DNA of 64,000 nt, taken from assembly GCA_025531455.1 (NCBI GenBank), contig JAMYHL010000007.1:866396-930395 (forward strand). Direction: 5' to 3'. The translations under genes were made by a program, and so were the position numbers. Source of the stretch: Apiotrichum sp. Y4204 (taxonomy: Eukaryota > Basidiomycota > Tremellomycetes > Trichosporonales > Trichosporonaceae). Positions 43,907-55,600 of the stretch are shown here, one piece after another (within the stretch, counting starts at the first letter, position 1; every line of letters begins with the position of its first letter). The notes under the pieces were generated by a model. That model was given only the letters and a program-made list of their open reading frames with translations, was not told where the DNA came from and did not search any database.

Positions 43907-43979
43907 TGGACGAGTTCGGAATCGAACCAAAGACCTTGTCAATGCAAATGACACGCTCTACCGACTGAGCTACACGCCC
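43907..43979 (-). tRNA. tRNA-Ala(TGC), intronless
   Basis: Exactly 73 nt with loop TTTGCAT (anticodon TGC), acceptor GGGCGTG/CTCGTCC and G3-U70. The body differs from the AGC genes by only a few bases: C in the D-loop and a T-stem change that turns a T-T mismatch into a T-G pair. It is the only Ala gene here without an intron. Confidence 0.95.
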
Positions 43980-44159
43980 TGAGTATCTTCGCGTTTCGTC
44001 GATGGCACGGAGGACCAGGTGGAGCGACCGCGAGGGCCGCAGAGGTGTCGTCGCTCCTGGAGTGTTAGGTTTGGTCAGCGATAGCAATGTTAGTGTTAGT
44101 GAGACCATGACGCGAATGCCAAGTGTATGTACATCTATGATCCCTCCTCAAACACCTTC

Positions 44160-45475
44160 CTACTCGCGATCCAGAATGTCGAGCGGGCGGGAGACGCACT
44201 CGAGTCGTGTCCGCCGGTCCTCAGGGACGAGAAGACGCTCGAGCGACTCGGTGACGCGCTCGTCGTCGACACCGTCGTGCCACTCGTACGGCACCCACTT
44301 GTCCTCGTCCTCCTTCTGCGTCATGGCCCACATCTTGTTCCGGAAGTCCTTTATCGAGCCGGAGCCGTCGTTCTTTGGGTCGTCCTGGGGTCAGAGAGGG
44401 AACAGCAAGGGTCGGGGTTAAGTGATAGAGTTTGACAGGAAAGAAATCATATGAGAAGTAGAAAGGGAGTGATAGCAGGGCTATGAGGAGAAAGCGGAAA
44501 GTGGCAAAAATGGGAGTGGGAGACCAGATGGAAGTGGGGAATGGGAGGCGAGCGTGAGAAATGGAAGTGACGGGGATAGTGGGGGTGGCAAAGTGTGGAA
44601 CAAAGACACATGAAGCGCCCTTTCTCAAGACCAAACTCACAAGATGCTTCGGCATATCCTTACGCTGCGCAGCCTTCTTCTTCTCCTCCTCCTCTTCCAG
44701 CCTCGTCCCACGGCGGTTCTTGGCGTCGTAGTCGTCGACATATCCCAGCGCAGTGCGGAACTGGAGAACGCGAGACACGGGATGGAGGTGGAGTGCGCCT
44801 GGAGTTAGAAACCAAGAAACCAAAGCAAGTCGGGGGGTGAACGGCTGGGAGGACAACGTCACCTAGCCTCGCCGACTCACCATCATGCACGATTCCAGAG
44901 TAATACAGCGCGCCGCCGGGGACCGGCACCGGCTCGGAGCGGAGACGCATCTTGTCGCCCCACTTCTCGGGCACGGGCGCCTTCTTCTTCCCCCTCTCCT
45001 CGCCGTTCTCCTTCACATCCGGGGTGAATCCCAGGTCTCGGGCCCGCTCGTCGCGCCACACCTTGGGGTCTCCGTCGACGGGAACCTCAATCTCGACGCG
45101 TCCCACACCCTCCTTCACACGGGTGGTGATGCGCTTTCCGCGGTCCGCTGCCCACTGCGGGACGCGGAGAGAGCGGTGCTGCAGCGGGTACTGGAAGAGC
45201 GTGAGGGCGGGGTGCAGGGCCGGCGACATGTACACGGGTAGAGTGGAGACAACCTCGTCGTCCTCGTCGTCCATGTCTGCAAGGTTCGGAAGGGGCGGAG
45301 ACGGCACGCGTGGCGGGGGCTCCGGGTGTTCCGAGTCTGGAAGGAAGAGCGTCGATGGGCCGGGGACGTCGCGCGGTGCTGCCATTGATGCGGCGGAGAG
45401 GACCTCGGCGTGTTCTTGGGGGAGAATCGAGTCGGCCACTGCGACGATTGGTGGTGAGGAGGGAGACTCAGCCAT
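44160..45475 (-). CDS. RPC37: RNA polymerase III subunit Rpc37/RPC5 (POLR3E)
   Basis: Exons 45475-44881, 44798-44641 and 44384-44160 give 325 aa. The start ATG has a strong context (ACGATGG). The subunit pairs with Rpc53 to form the TFIIF-like subcomplex of Pol III used in initiation and termination-reinitiation in the nucleus. Visible family features: LPVYMSPAL (79-87) followed by LFQYPL (93-98), RVEIEVPVD, GALYYSGIVHDGALHLHPVSRVLQF, which spans the first intron, and LGYVDDYDAK. The C-terminal exon is acidic then Arg-rich. The first 70 residues are a Pro/Ser/acidic extension. The gene ends 181 bp from a tRNA-Ala gene on the same strand. Confidence 0.88.
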
Positions 45476-46104
45476 CGTGGAGAACGATAGAAGAGGCGCG
45501 GGAACGAGAATGGATCGGCGGCGGTCTGGATGGACGGGAGCGAGATTGACTGCGATGGCAGGGGGATCAGCGGCGAAGTAAGAAGCTGTCAAGCCTGGGC
45601 GCTTTTTCAACCGGAGAGGCAGATGGCCAAAGAAAAAAGGGGTCCAGGTCAGCGACTGTATTGGCTGATCCTTGTTGTTCTGGTCGTTGAGCTCGTCGTC
45701 GGTGCTGGCGTCGAGTTCTGGATGGATGGCGAGCAATGTTATTCTGACAGTTTCAAGATTTCCGGCCATGGCCAGCGGATGCGAAGATTTCTGAAATGAC
45801 AAGATCGACAAGAGTCATTAGCGGAACCAAAAGCCAGCCTAATGGCCACCCTACGTCATCACCAAATGAATTAGAACGGGCAAGGAAGGTTGTATTCGTG
45901 CTCGTGGTGTATCTATTTCGTGCATAAATGTACATGTTCTAGCAGCAGGAATGGATCGTTGATGGCTTTGATGGGCTCGCATGCAGCATGCGAGGTATGA
46001 CGAGCAGCAGGGCTCCAGCTGCGTTGCAGAATGGAATCTCCTCCCGCTCGCCGCCATGTTTTCAGTCGTGTCTATATCCGTGGTCCCACTCTCACTCCCA
46101 CTCT
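45476..46104. other. Intergenic region upstream of the Pol III subunit gene
   Basis: 630 bp between two minus-strand genes. It should hold the RPC37 promoter and the desaturase 3' UTR. No further gene is seen. Confidence 0.5.
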
Positions 46105-47807
46105 CTAGATGCAAGGCATGTCGCGGTCCGAGCCGTACCCACGCTCGACCGCCTCCTCCATCTCGCGCTCAATCTCCTCCTCGTCCGTGCACTCCGAGTC
46201 GCTGTCGGCCTCGGACGGCGTGTGCCACAGGCGGGACCAGACGTGCTCGTCAATCTTCTCGCCACGACCGTTCCGCTTCGCACGCGACCACATGCCAACC
46301 TTGGGGTCGGTGATGAACTTCCATGTGACGTACGGCCACGACTCGTGGCGCGGAAGCGTGTCGTAGTACTCGGGTGCGAGCGCGCGAAGGGCAGGCAGAC
46401 GCGTCCACGGCACAGAGGGGAAGTCGTGGTGCTCGTTGTGGTAGCCGACGTTGTAGCAGAAGATGTTGAGCCAGCCGTAGTACGACGTCGTCTCCTGCGC
46501 GAGCGATTGAACCGATCCGGGCTCGACCTCGCTCATGAGGTAGTGCTCAGCGATGAAGTGCGCCGCGCAAGGGTGGAGCGAGCCGGCGAAGAAGGACGAG
46601 AGGAGGAGGTAGATCAGCGGCCGCCAGCCGAACGCAAGCACGAGGGCCGCGTCAAAGCCGAGGACGGCAGCGAGGTTGATAGCGTGCCATACTGTCGGCT
46701 TCTGCGAGCGGATGAAGCCCGGGCGGAGGGCGTAGAACAGGAGCTGGAACGTGCTGTGGGTGTAAGTGTGTGTACGCAACAAGGAATGTGACACTGGAGT
46801 AGGCCACGGAGTGTATTGGCTGAAACGGAGCCGCGAGCGGGCCGAGTTTCGAACGCAGTCGCGACACGTCGTGCATTGGCGTAAGGCATGGCGCGACGAG
46901 CGCGGCTAGCACGGAATGTGGATTGTAGATATATCCACCATGCGGTGCGCTGCGCTTCCCACCATTCTCCGCCGCGCACGCGCGCACTCCACCCTTTTCG
47001 ACCACGATAACGCCTCCGAGCGGAAGCAACGGTCGGTACTCACGCGAAAAAGGTCTTTCCAGCGACATTGTTCAGGATCACCGCCTCGATGCGGGACGGG
47101 AGATCGGTGTCGATGCCGTCCTCGCCGAGAAACTTGTGATGCTCGATGTGGTACCCCTTGAACGCCATGGCATACGGCACGCCGATGGCAAAGTTGGCGA
47201 CGATGGCAAGACACTTGTTTGCGCGGATGCCCTTGAACGCGAGATTATGCGTGATCTCGTGGATGGCCAGGAACGTGTTCTGGTTGGCGGTGCCGCCGAC
47301 GACGTACGCCAGCAGCAGAACCAAAGGCGAAAAGGACGAGCGGTGCCGCAGGCCGATGGCCAGCGCGAGCTGCAGCGCCAGCACGCCAAACACGACGGGG
47401 ACAGTCCACAGTGTCGGGCCCATGAGCTTACGGACCTGCTGTCAGTGAATGCCTGTAAAGTCGTGGTCCCAGGAAGCCCCAAATAGTCCACACACACTGC
47501 CTCTCCCTCTACTCACCTCGGGATGGTGCTTGAGGATCGCCATTCGCCGACTCCGGTGCGGTTCCTCGGTATACATCCACAAAAAGTCGCCGCTGGCCGG
47601 GGGTGCGTCGCCCTTCATCGGCGATGCGTACTTGTCGCTCGCCTCAGAGTGCGAGTCTTCCGAAGGACAGCTCTCCTCGCTCGGCGTGAGCTGCCCCGCG
47701 CCGACTGTGTGAGGGTACGTCGGTGCGCGCCGCGAGAGGCCGCTAGCACTGGCACTCGCGCTGGCGCTGGCGGTGCTGCTCCGCGTGCTCGTACGTGTGC
47801 TCGCCAT
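46105..47807 (-). CDS. DES1: Sphingolipid delta-4 desaturase (dihydroceramide desaturase)
   Basis: Exons 47807-47517, 47435-47044 and 46753-46105 give 443 aa. The first ATG of the frame is at 47807. It introduces the delta-4 double bond into dihydroceramide in the ER membrane. The N-terminal lipid-desaturase signature (DFLWMYTEEPHRSRR) is followed by hydrophobic helices and three histidine boxes that bind di-iron: HEITH (156-160), HIEHH and HNEHH. The splice between exons 2 and 3 rebuilds FFATFQLLFYALRPGF, as in other members. There is a roughly 75-residue Ser/Ala/Thr-rich N-terminal extension and an acidic C-terminal extension beyond the catalytic core, longer than the roughly 320-aa animal enzymes. 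In fungi this enzyme feeds glucosylceramide synthesis. Confidence 0.92.
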
Positions 47808-49042
47808 GGCGAAGACGGGGGCCGCAGTCGTCGGGTCCAGAGCCGGGGGTGCGGGCGTCTTGAGCCCGGGTGCGAGGCGGGGAATGGGGAGAGAAGAGGT
47901 GGGGGACTTGCAATGCAAAGTGCAAGTGCAAGTGCGGGTTGCAATACAGGTTGCAGGTGGGCCGGTCCTTTGTGCGTGTCGGCCTTGGCGCTGCGGGTGG
48001 ATTTTTCGAGTTTCAGAAACGTGTGCGTGTGTGCGTGTGCGGATTTGGGCGCTTTGGCCTGGAAGCTGGATTTTTGCTGCGTGTTACACAAAAATCAAAG
48101 AGCGTTTAGATGTTACGCTTCGATGGGGGATAGAACAGATGAAGAGATGGTGGAGGATGTAGAATGGATACTTGAGACTAAGACCGTCGATGCATGAGCT
48201 GTCAATAATATATGGACTCCCCGGCTGCGCTCCCGGCTTTCCGGGCGGTGCATGGGACGAAGATGGACGCGTCGCCTCTCAGCTATCAGCATGCGGTGCC
48301 GCGCTGGCGCTGGAGCCAGGTGCTGGGGGAGGGTTTCTTCCCTCTGGTGCCCTTAAGGTTTCGTTTACCTTGGCACGATGGCGCCCTGTTTCTTTGTCTT
48401 TGCAGCTCTGACCTCTGACCATTGACCATGCCTTGTCTGATGCATTTGATGTCGTCTGATGTGTGATCTCTATGCATTGGCTCTCGTGCTTGACAATAAT
48501 GATCGGATCACAAGTGTCATACTCAAACTCCACCGCAATCAATCGGACGATAGTGGAACAATAGACGACGACACTCCGTATGCCGCCTGGTTGCTCCCAG
48601 CTCCTGGCTCTCCCTCCACACCACAAGTTGGCGACGAGTTCCGGTGCATTCCGCGACATCACCAGGTCAGGCCTGATTGCTATCGCCGCCCCGGACATGT
48701 CAGTGATGCAAGGCCACAGCGCCGCAGCCCGTCGCCGCTCGGCGGCCACCCCGCAGCATACGTAGGACACCACAAACAAACGTCATCATAATAAGTACGG
48801 TACTACTTGGTATGTCATGCTATGGACGTAGGTATGGGCCGGGGGTAATCAGGCCGTAATCACAACATGGGGTTGACAACATTACACGATACACATGGCA
48901 CACTCCTCTAGGCCGGTTGGGGGTCTCACAGAACAGTTTGAAGAGCGGGAAGCTCGGTGACTGTCTCCTTCGGGCTTCTCTCTTTCTTATCTTTGTCGCT
49001 CCACTCTGTAAACATCTCTCGGCCGAAAAAAAGCGGACTCAT
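47808..49042. other. Intergenic region upstream of the desaturase gene
   Basis: 1.2 kb between two minus-strand genes. No supportable gene. It should contain the desaturase promoter and the 3' UTR of the Ser/Pro-rich gene. Confidence 0.5.
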
Positions 49043-52000
49043 TCACCACACCTCGCTGAGAGTCTCTAGTTGGCCGCCGTTGTCGGGAGGCCACTCGTCA
49101 TCGTGGAGCACCTCGGGCGCGCCCCAGCCTTCGACGAACCGCTTCGGACGGGGGAGGCTCTCTTGTGTGGCGTACTTCTGCTCCACAAGCGCGTTGATGA
49201 GCGCGGCCGTACCAGTGGCATGCCCGCTGGCGATCGAGCTGGCGGTGGAGCGGCGGGATGCCATGGACATCCGGCTGTCGAGCGCGTCAACATTTGGCGT
49301 CGTCGGGTCGGATACAGTCGATGGTGACGGGGGAACGTCGCGCATCGTCGACGTCGATGGACCAAAGTCCGAGTAGCGGCTCATGCGAGTTGTAGTGAAC
49401 GACGGCCGCTTGAGAACCTCCCGGGACGAGGGCAAATGCGACTTTCGCCGAGCAATGCGCGCAACGGTGCGCGAGAACTCCTCCTCCTCGCTGTCACTGC
49501 CACTCCATCCAAGTGGGTCGACAACCTCAGTCATTGAGGAGACGGACCGACCTCCAGATGAAACAAGGAGACGCGATGACGACGGAATCACGTGGGAGCG
49601 AAGAGCAGCATTCAACGGAGGAAGACTGAGGTCTGGTCCAAGTCAGCATTCTGCGCACAGACCATCGTTTCCCTGTTAGATGCGACACTCACCAAGATCG
49701 CTCTCGTCGCCCGAGTCGTTGTCGAGGAACTCTGTAGAGAGCAGATCGTCGCGGGGCGCTTTGCGGATGAGGTCGCCGAGTGTTGGGCTGGGTGCCCGAG
49801 TGCGCGGGCGAGAGAGAGTCGTAGGTGGGCTGTTTGGACGTGCCTGGCGGCTGGGTTCGTTACCGCTGCCGCTGGCACCCGTCTTTGCACCGGTGCGGGA
49901 GCCCGCGTTGGCGCGGGCGCGGATGGCTGCGGCCTGCTTGTCTTCTTCTGCGCGGCGCTGCATGCGGAGGTCTGCGAGAGATGATTGTAGTTTGAGAAGT
50001 CGCTCGGTTGCACGGGGAAGTGGTGGTGGGGGTGAGAGCAAGGGTGAATTGTCACAAGGCGACGATGAGACAGGGTCTGAACGACGGGAGCGGAAGCGCG
50101 TCGCATACGGACGCGACAACGGTGGCTTTTCACCACCAAACACGCGGTCACCGCGTTCGGACCAGGCAGATGGTGCCGGCATGTCCGTTTCGGAGCATGC
50201 GGGCCCACTCACACTGCGCGGCTTGACGTAGTGGCCTCCGACATGGCAACCCTCATAGTCCGAGTCGTCGCCTGCATCGCGAATTGCACGAGCATAATGC
50301 GGGCTGTGCAGGATGGCGTCGTCGATGAATGCGGGGGAAGGAGGCATAATGCCATACCTTTCGCTGGGCGACGGTGGCGAGAGCAACAAGCTGGTCATGG
50401 AGGGGGCCGTGAGAGTGGAGGCGAGGGATGCGCGGTGCGAGGACGACACGAGCGATGGGCATGTCGTCGCTGCAGACGACCAAGAGGGGATTGGGGAACG
50501 AGGCGTACGCGCCTTGCGCCCTGGCGCATTGGCTGGAGTGGAGGCTGCATTTCTTGCCGATCCGGTCAAGACTGCCGCGGTCGCCAAGTGGGAAGCAGCT
50601 GAGGATGTTGGGGATGTGATGGTAGTTGGCGAGTTGCAGAACTGAGCAGACTTGCGATCCTTCAACGAGCCGGTGCTGCCTACGGACGTAGTGGATGCCG
50701 ATGGCAACCAAAGAGGCGTTGCGGGAATGGACCCATCACTCAGGCGCGCCAGTGCAGGCGATACCTTGGGGTATCTCAACGTTTGAGGCCGGAATGCGTC
50801 CCAAACCTCGTGATTGCGATCCGCCTTGAGTGCTTGTGATGAATGTGCCCGTTTGAGGACTGGTCGGGGAGCGAGCTGGGCCTTGAACGTCTGAAAGTTG
50901 TCGGCCGACGTGCGTCGTGGCGGTTCGGGCTCGGAGGTCTCAGGCGGCGGGCCCGATATACTCGGCGCCGCGGGAGGGCCCGAGCTTGGCCGGCCCGTGA
51001 CACAGGCCCGAGCGCCGGTCCGACCAATATTCACATCGTCGCGAAACGATACGTGAGCACGGCGGCTGCGAACAGCTACGGTTTGGCTGGACGATGCGGG
51101 CACGCCGGCTCTGACGTTACTGCTGGATGGTGGTGGAAGTGGTGGAAGAGGGGGAAAGTTGAAAGAAGCAGTGGATCCCGGGGTAGACACTGTCGATGTC
51201 ATCTCGAGTGCTGCTGCTCTTGGGCAGGCAAAAGCCACGCCGAGAGGTGACGAGGGCCGACTGGGAAGAACCGGGAGAGACGGTTTGCGCAAAATAGAGA
51301 CGGGGCGGCAGATGGTCTCTGTGGAAGCGCGTTTTGTGTAGAGGGAGAATGAGCGCCTTGGCGACTTGGACTGCTGTGGCAAGTGCGATGGGCAAAAGTT
51401 GATTTATTGTACAGACAACAGCAGCGGCAGTCGAAGCAGGATGAAAGTAGGCGCGACAGGTGGGGAGAATGGTCGCGTATGTGTTGAGAGTATGGTGCGA
51501 TAGGAGCACGATGGGGAGGACAATGGCGAGATCGCGATGGGAAACGCACGTCGGTCGAACGGTGCAAAGAGGACGTGGACGCGTGGATGGTTGTGATAAC
51601 AGACGGACGAGGTGGGTCGGGTCGGAAGTGGCAAGCGGGATGGGATATGGGATGGGTTGAGAGAAATAAGCGACAGGTACCAGGGCAGGTAATGAGTGGT
51701 GGCCAAGGGTCAAGAGGTAGTCGTGGCGAGCGAGCAGGCGGCGAAGAGAGAGAGAGAGAGAGACCGAGACAAGAAAGGCAAGACAAGATGTACAGGACAA
51801 GAGGTGGTCAGTGCCAATGTTACCAAAACAGTAGAAAGAGAGAGAGAACAAAGATCTGCCTGCCGGGTCTGCCGAGGATGGCAAGAGACGCCTCCGGACG
51901 CGAGCACAGACCGCCCAGTTGCTGGAATGTCCCTCGCGTCGCAAAGAGGAAATGCAACCAGCGGCGCAGCGGCAAGGCAGGGGAGACAGGGATGATGAGG

Positions 52001-52452
52001 GTGAAGCAAGGAATGTCGTCGAGCGTGGACACGGCAGCAAAGACGGAAGGATAGAGGACTCGAGGAGGAGAGGAGCACGATTGCGAGGGATGTAGTTGGG
52101 AAATGAAGATGGATGTGTCTGGTTGAGATCTAGATCTCGCGACAATCACTACGCTCGCTCGTCCGGTCGCGATCCGCCTGCTTCTCAGGAGCTCCTCAGG
52201 ATCTCTCTCCTGTCTCTGGATACGACAACGATACGACCGACCGAAAATCTTTGGATACCCAGAAACAGAAGCAACCGGACGACCTCTATGTTTGGTGAAT
52301 TGGTGTGTTTGTATCCTGCTTTGGTGCCGAATAGCTTGACGCCACCCCATTCTCACAATCGCTCTAAAACTCACCAAAGCAAGTGTTGTCGGGCCGGGGC
52401 CTGCTGTTGCGGAAGGCGCGTCACCTGTGGACATTGGGCGGAGAGTATTCAT
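49043..52452 (-). CDS. Large Ser/Pro-rich protein of unknown function
   Basis: Exons 52452-52375, 51373-49693 and 49632-49043 give 782 aa. The ATG at 52452 is the first in its frame and has G at -3. The first intron is 1001 nt; it joins a 26-residue first exon to the main body in phase and is the least certain part. An alternative is a start inside the second exon, for example the ATG of MTSTVST. I recognise no domain. The sequence is basic and Ser/Pro-rich, with several possible basophilic-kinase sites (RRSFS, RRTS), a conserved-looking RRAHVSFRDDV near residue 135 and acidic patches such as DNDSGDESDL. A last-exon block (ALINALVEQKYATQESLPRP, then VEGWGAPEVLHDDEW) is the most ordered-looking part. 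A cytoplasmic or nuclear regulatory protein is a guess. Confidence 0.72.
51745..51762. repeat. AG dinucleotide tract inside the long first intron
   Basis: Nine AG units on the plus strand (a CT tract on the coding strand) inside the 1001-nt intron of the Ser/Pro-rich gene. Confidence 0.8.
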
Positions 52453-52606
52453 GCCGTCGGCGGCGGCGGCGGTTGAGGAGGGAGGCAATGTGGGGATAGA
52501 TGGGATACGAGCGCTGTGGGCACCGGCGGTGACTGCACCAGGGATCGGAGGGCAGGATCAAGGGAAAGAGAGATCCGAAAGCGGCGGTGGTGGTCGGTGC
52601 TGATGT

Positions 52607-52624
52607 GTGCGTGCGTGCGTGCGT
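52607..52624. repeat. GTGC tetranucleotide repeat
   Basis: About four and a half tandem GTGC units upstream of the Ser/Pro-rich gene. Confidence 0.7.
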
Positions 52625-55600
52625 GTGTGCTGCGCGCGCTGCAAAGCTTTCAATAGATCAATAGAGAAATCAGGCGCAGCAGCCAGGACCCCCGGTCGCA
52701 ATTTCCTGTGGTCGCCTGCAGGGTTTACGCGCTCTTCTGATGGCGACCCAAGAGGCCAGGAAGAGAAGCAAGAGTCTCGGAGCTCGGCGTTGGCGCGTCA
52801 CTAGCTGATGAGCTTATCCCCCAGAAAGTGATATTGATGACGCTAGTCTCGGTCCAGGTGGGCCACTGTTTACAGGAAACCCAACCCGAGCTCTGAGATC
52901 CGAGGACTGCGCGGGTCGCTTTCGATATCGGAAATTGCGCCGAGTGGGCGTGCAGTGGGCAGCTCGCAGAAACCGTAAGAAGATGCAGAACGCGGTGGCG
53001 TTGTGGAGCAGCGTCGTGGCGTGATGGGCGTCAAAGGGTTCGTGGAGAGAAATCAGCCGCGGAGGCGTTGGTCTAAATGAACCAAAAAGGATCTATTAGA
53101 AACCGGGGTGCTGCTATAGTGAGAGCCGCGGGCAACAGCGGGGCGATTAATGCGAAGAAGAGGGGTGGCAACTAATGCACACTATCGGGTGTCTACACGT
53201 GCGCGCGACAAGAGTAGCGCGATTAGCGAGTTCGATATATGCGATAGTGAGGGCCTCAAGGGTCTAGAGGTAGATCACAATGAGTTGGCGGCGACAATGG
53301 GAACCAGTCGAGGGGGACGTGATGTGGGGCGGGGCAGGGAGTGATGTTCGCACAGACCTGCCGTGGTCTTGTGAACACACGAACGCGATGAGTCGGAATG
53401 AACGTGGGGTGCCTGTGGGCCGTGCGGAGTGGTTCTGTGCGCGCTGGTGCCCTCTTTGTGCGTTGCTGTGTGCGCGGTGCGGTCGTAGCTGTCGTAGTGG
53501 TCGTTGCCGAACGTGAGGTGGTGACAACGAGTCTTTTACTAGTGATGGTAATGTGTAGAGTGAAACAGAGAAGTGCAAAGCAAAGTTTGCTTCTACGATG
53601 CTGCGACTGAAGGGATCCAGGTCGCAGGTCGCTTTTGCCGTCGAGTAGAGGTTCCGTACAAGGAGTATTGTCGTCACAAGAAGCAAAGTGTTCGCCACTA
53701 CTGAGCTGTGCTTGCTGTCCGTGGTCTTTGTCTTTGTCTTTGCACCGTGCCTTCAAGCGCTCGCCCTAGCTCGCTCCTCCCAGCTCCCTCTCTCTCCCTT
53801 TGTGCCGGTGGCGCGTTTCTTGCCGGAGAGCGTGACAGGTCGGGAACTTAGGGTGGACACGGGGCCGGTGTACCAAGAACGCGTGCTTTGGAATACCGCG
53901 ACCCGAGGACTGGTGGGCGAGGAGAACCGGGTGGCCACCCAATTACCCAACAGGGTTCAAGCCGACGCGCGAGGGGGATCTGGGAGGGGCCGAGAGGGGT
54001 GAGAGGGGGTGAGCTTGCCAGCAAATGCACGCGTGCAAGTGACCTCAGAACACGCGACGTGAAGCGCGAGCTGTGATGCAATAGAAAAAGAAAGCGCGAA
54101 CGGCACGGTGCCGGTCGCGAAATTGGGGAAGCGTCGGTGGTCGTGATGTGAGGATTGGTAGCGAAGAATCACCTTGCGACAGCGCGCGTAGAGTAACGTC
54201 TGCGGTCGGGCGTAGTTGGGCGCGATGGGACCTCGCGACCCCGGAGCTTGCAAACTTGGTGCTGGGTGCTGCCGATGGGAGATGTTGCTGGCGCGGTCTA
54301 GAGGAATGGGATCATGAGGCGCAGGTACGCAGGGAGGATAGGCACGGCGGCGGGGAGTTGTGAGAGGATGGCCAGGATGAGATGGGGATGTTACTGACCA
54401 GAGAGAAGTGGCAGTTGTAGTTTGCTTCAAGAATCCTCTAGACGTTGTCACTCTCTCATGTCAAGGAACGCCGGCGGTCCTTGTCGACGAGACCTCTGCC
54501 CCATTCCTGTTGTTCGGAAGCTCAATCCCTGCGCAAGTCGCGGAACTTGGGGTCAACCCACGGCATCTGCACTGTTGCAGCGTGCAGCGTTGCTGTTTAT
54601 GGACCACAGCCATATCATGGGTACCAGCGTCGACCTGGTTATCCTTACTTTCCACTTTGAGACACAGGAGCAAAGGCACGACCTGGGGCATCCGCGCCGG
54701 ACAGCTTCTATTTGCTTCAGAACTGGGAAGAGGGGGCACCGGGGGACCTGGGAGCTTGAGCTAATGTGAGCAAAGCTGCAGTGTTTGTGTCGCGCTCCCG
54801 CTCGGAGATCGCGCAGCTGGGTGTACGGCATGCGGAAGTCCATGACGCGACTGCCCCTGAGGTCCACTCGTTCTGTGTTGCGAGCGACCCAGCAGCTGCC
54901 AGCAGAGCCCTCAAAAGTAGCCGCCAGCAACGTTAACAACGGTAGTGGCGGGCTGGAAATTGGCACGGGGAGTGGACTAGTAGCTGATACCTGGTGGTTG
55001 TCCTCCCGACATTGCGAGGTGACATCCCTTCTTGGCCGGACTGATCGGGAGACGCGGTCCCCGGGGTCGAGCGCCATGCATTCATGAAGAGCATGAGCCA
55101 GTCCAGCACCGTCACTTGATGCTCTCGACCCGACGTCAGCCAACTCTTATGCATTTCAAAAGCTCAAGAACCCGCCCATCCGACGGACGATGGTCAGTCA
55201 CCGGAGCCCTGGCCATTCTGTGTGGATCCTGCGATCTCCTGCGAATATCCTGCGCATCCTGCTTCTGTACCTCAACTGTATTCTGGCGTCCTGGGCGACT
55301 TGTCGGTGCGCGTTCGGTGGTTCCCTTCCACCGGCATCCACTCCTGCACTGCATGCACTGCAAGCGTATCGAGAGATGCCCGCGGGAAACAGCATGCGGC
55401 GTAGTCCTAACTGTTGCCGTCAGCGTGTCCACCCAACGGACCCTGCCCGTGGTTCCGTGGATTGCATCTCGTACACCATCTCGTACAGCCACTGCCTGTC
55501 TTGAGCCGCTGCCGCGCTCCCGTCTCAGGTCGGTTTCGCATTCCACCCGCCCGCACCGCACCCTGCTTGAGGGTGATGCATAAGACTAGCCGTACTCGGC

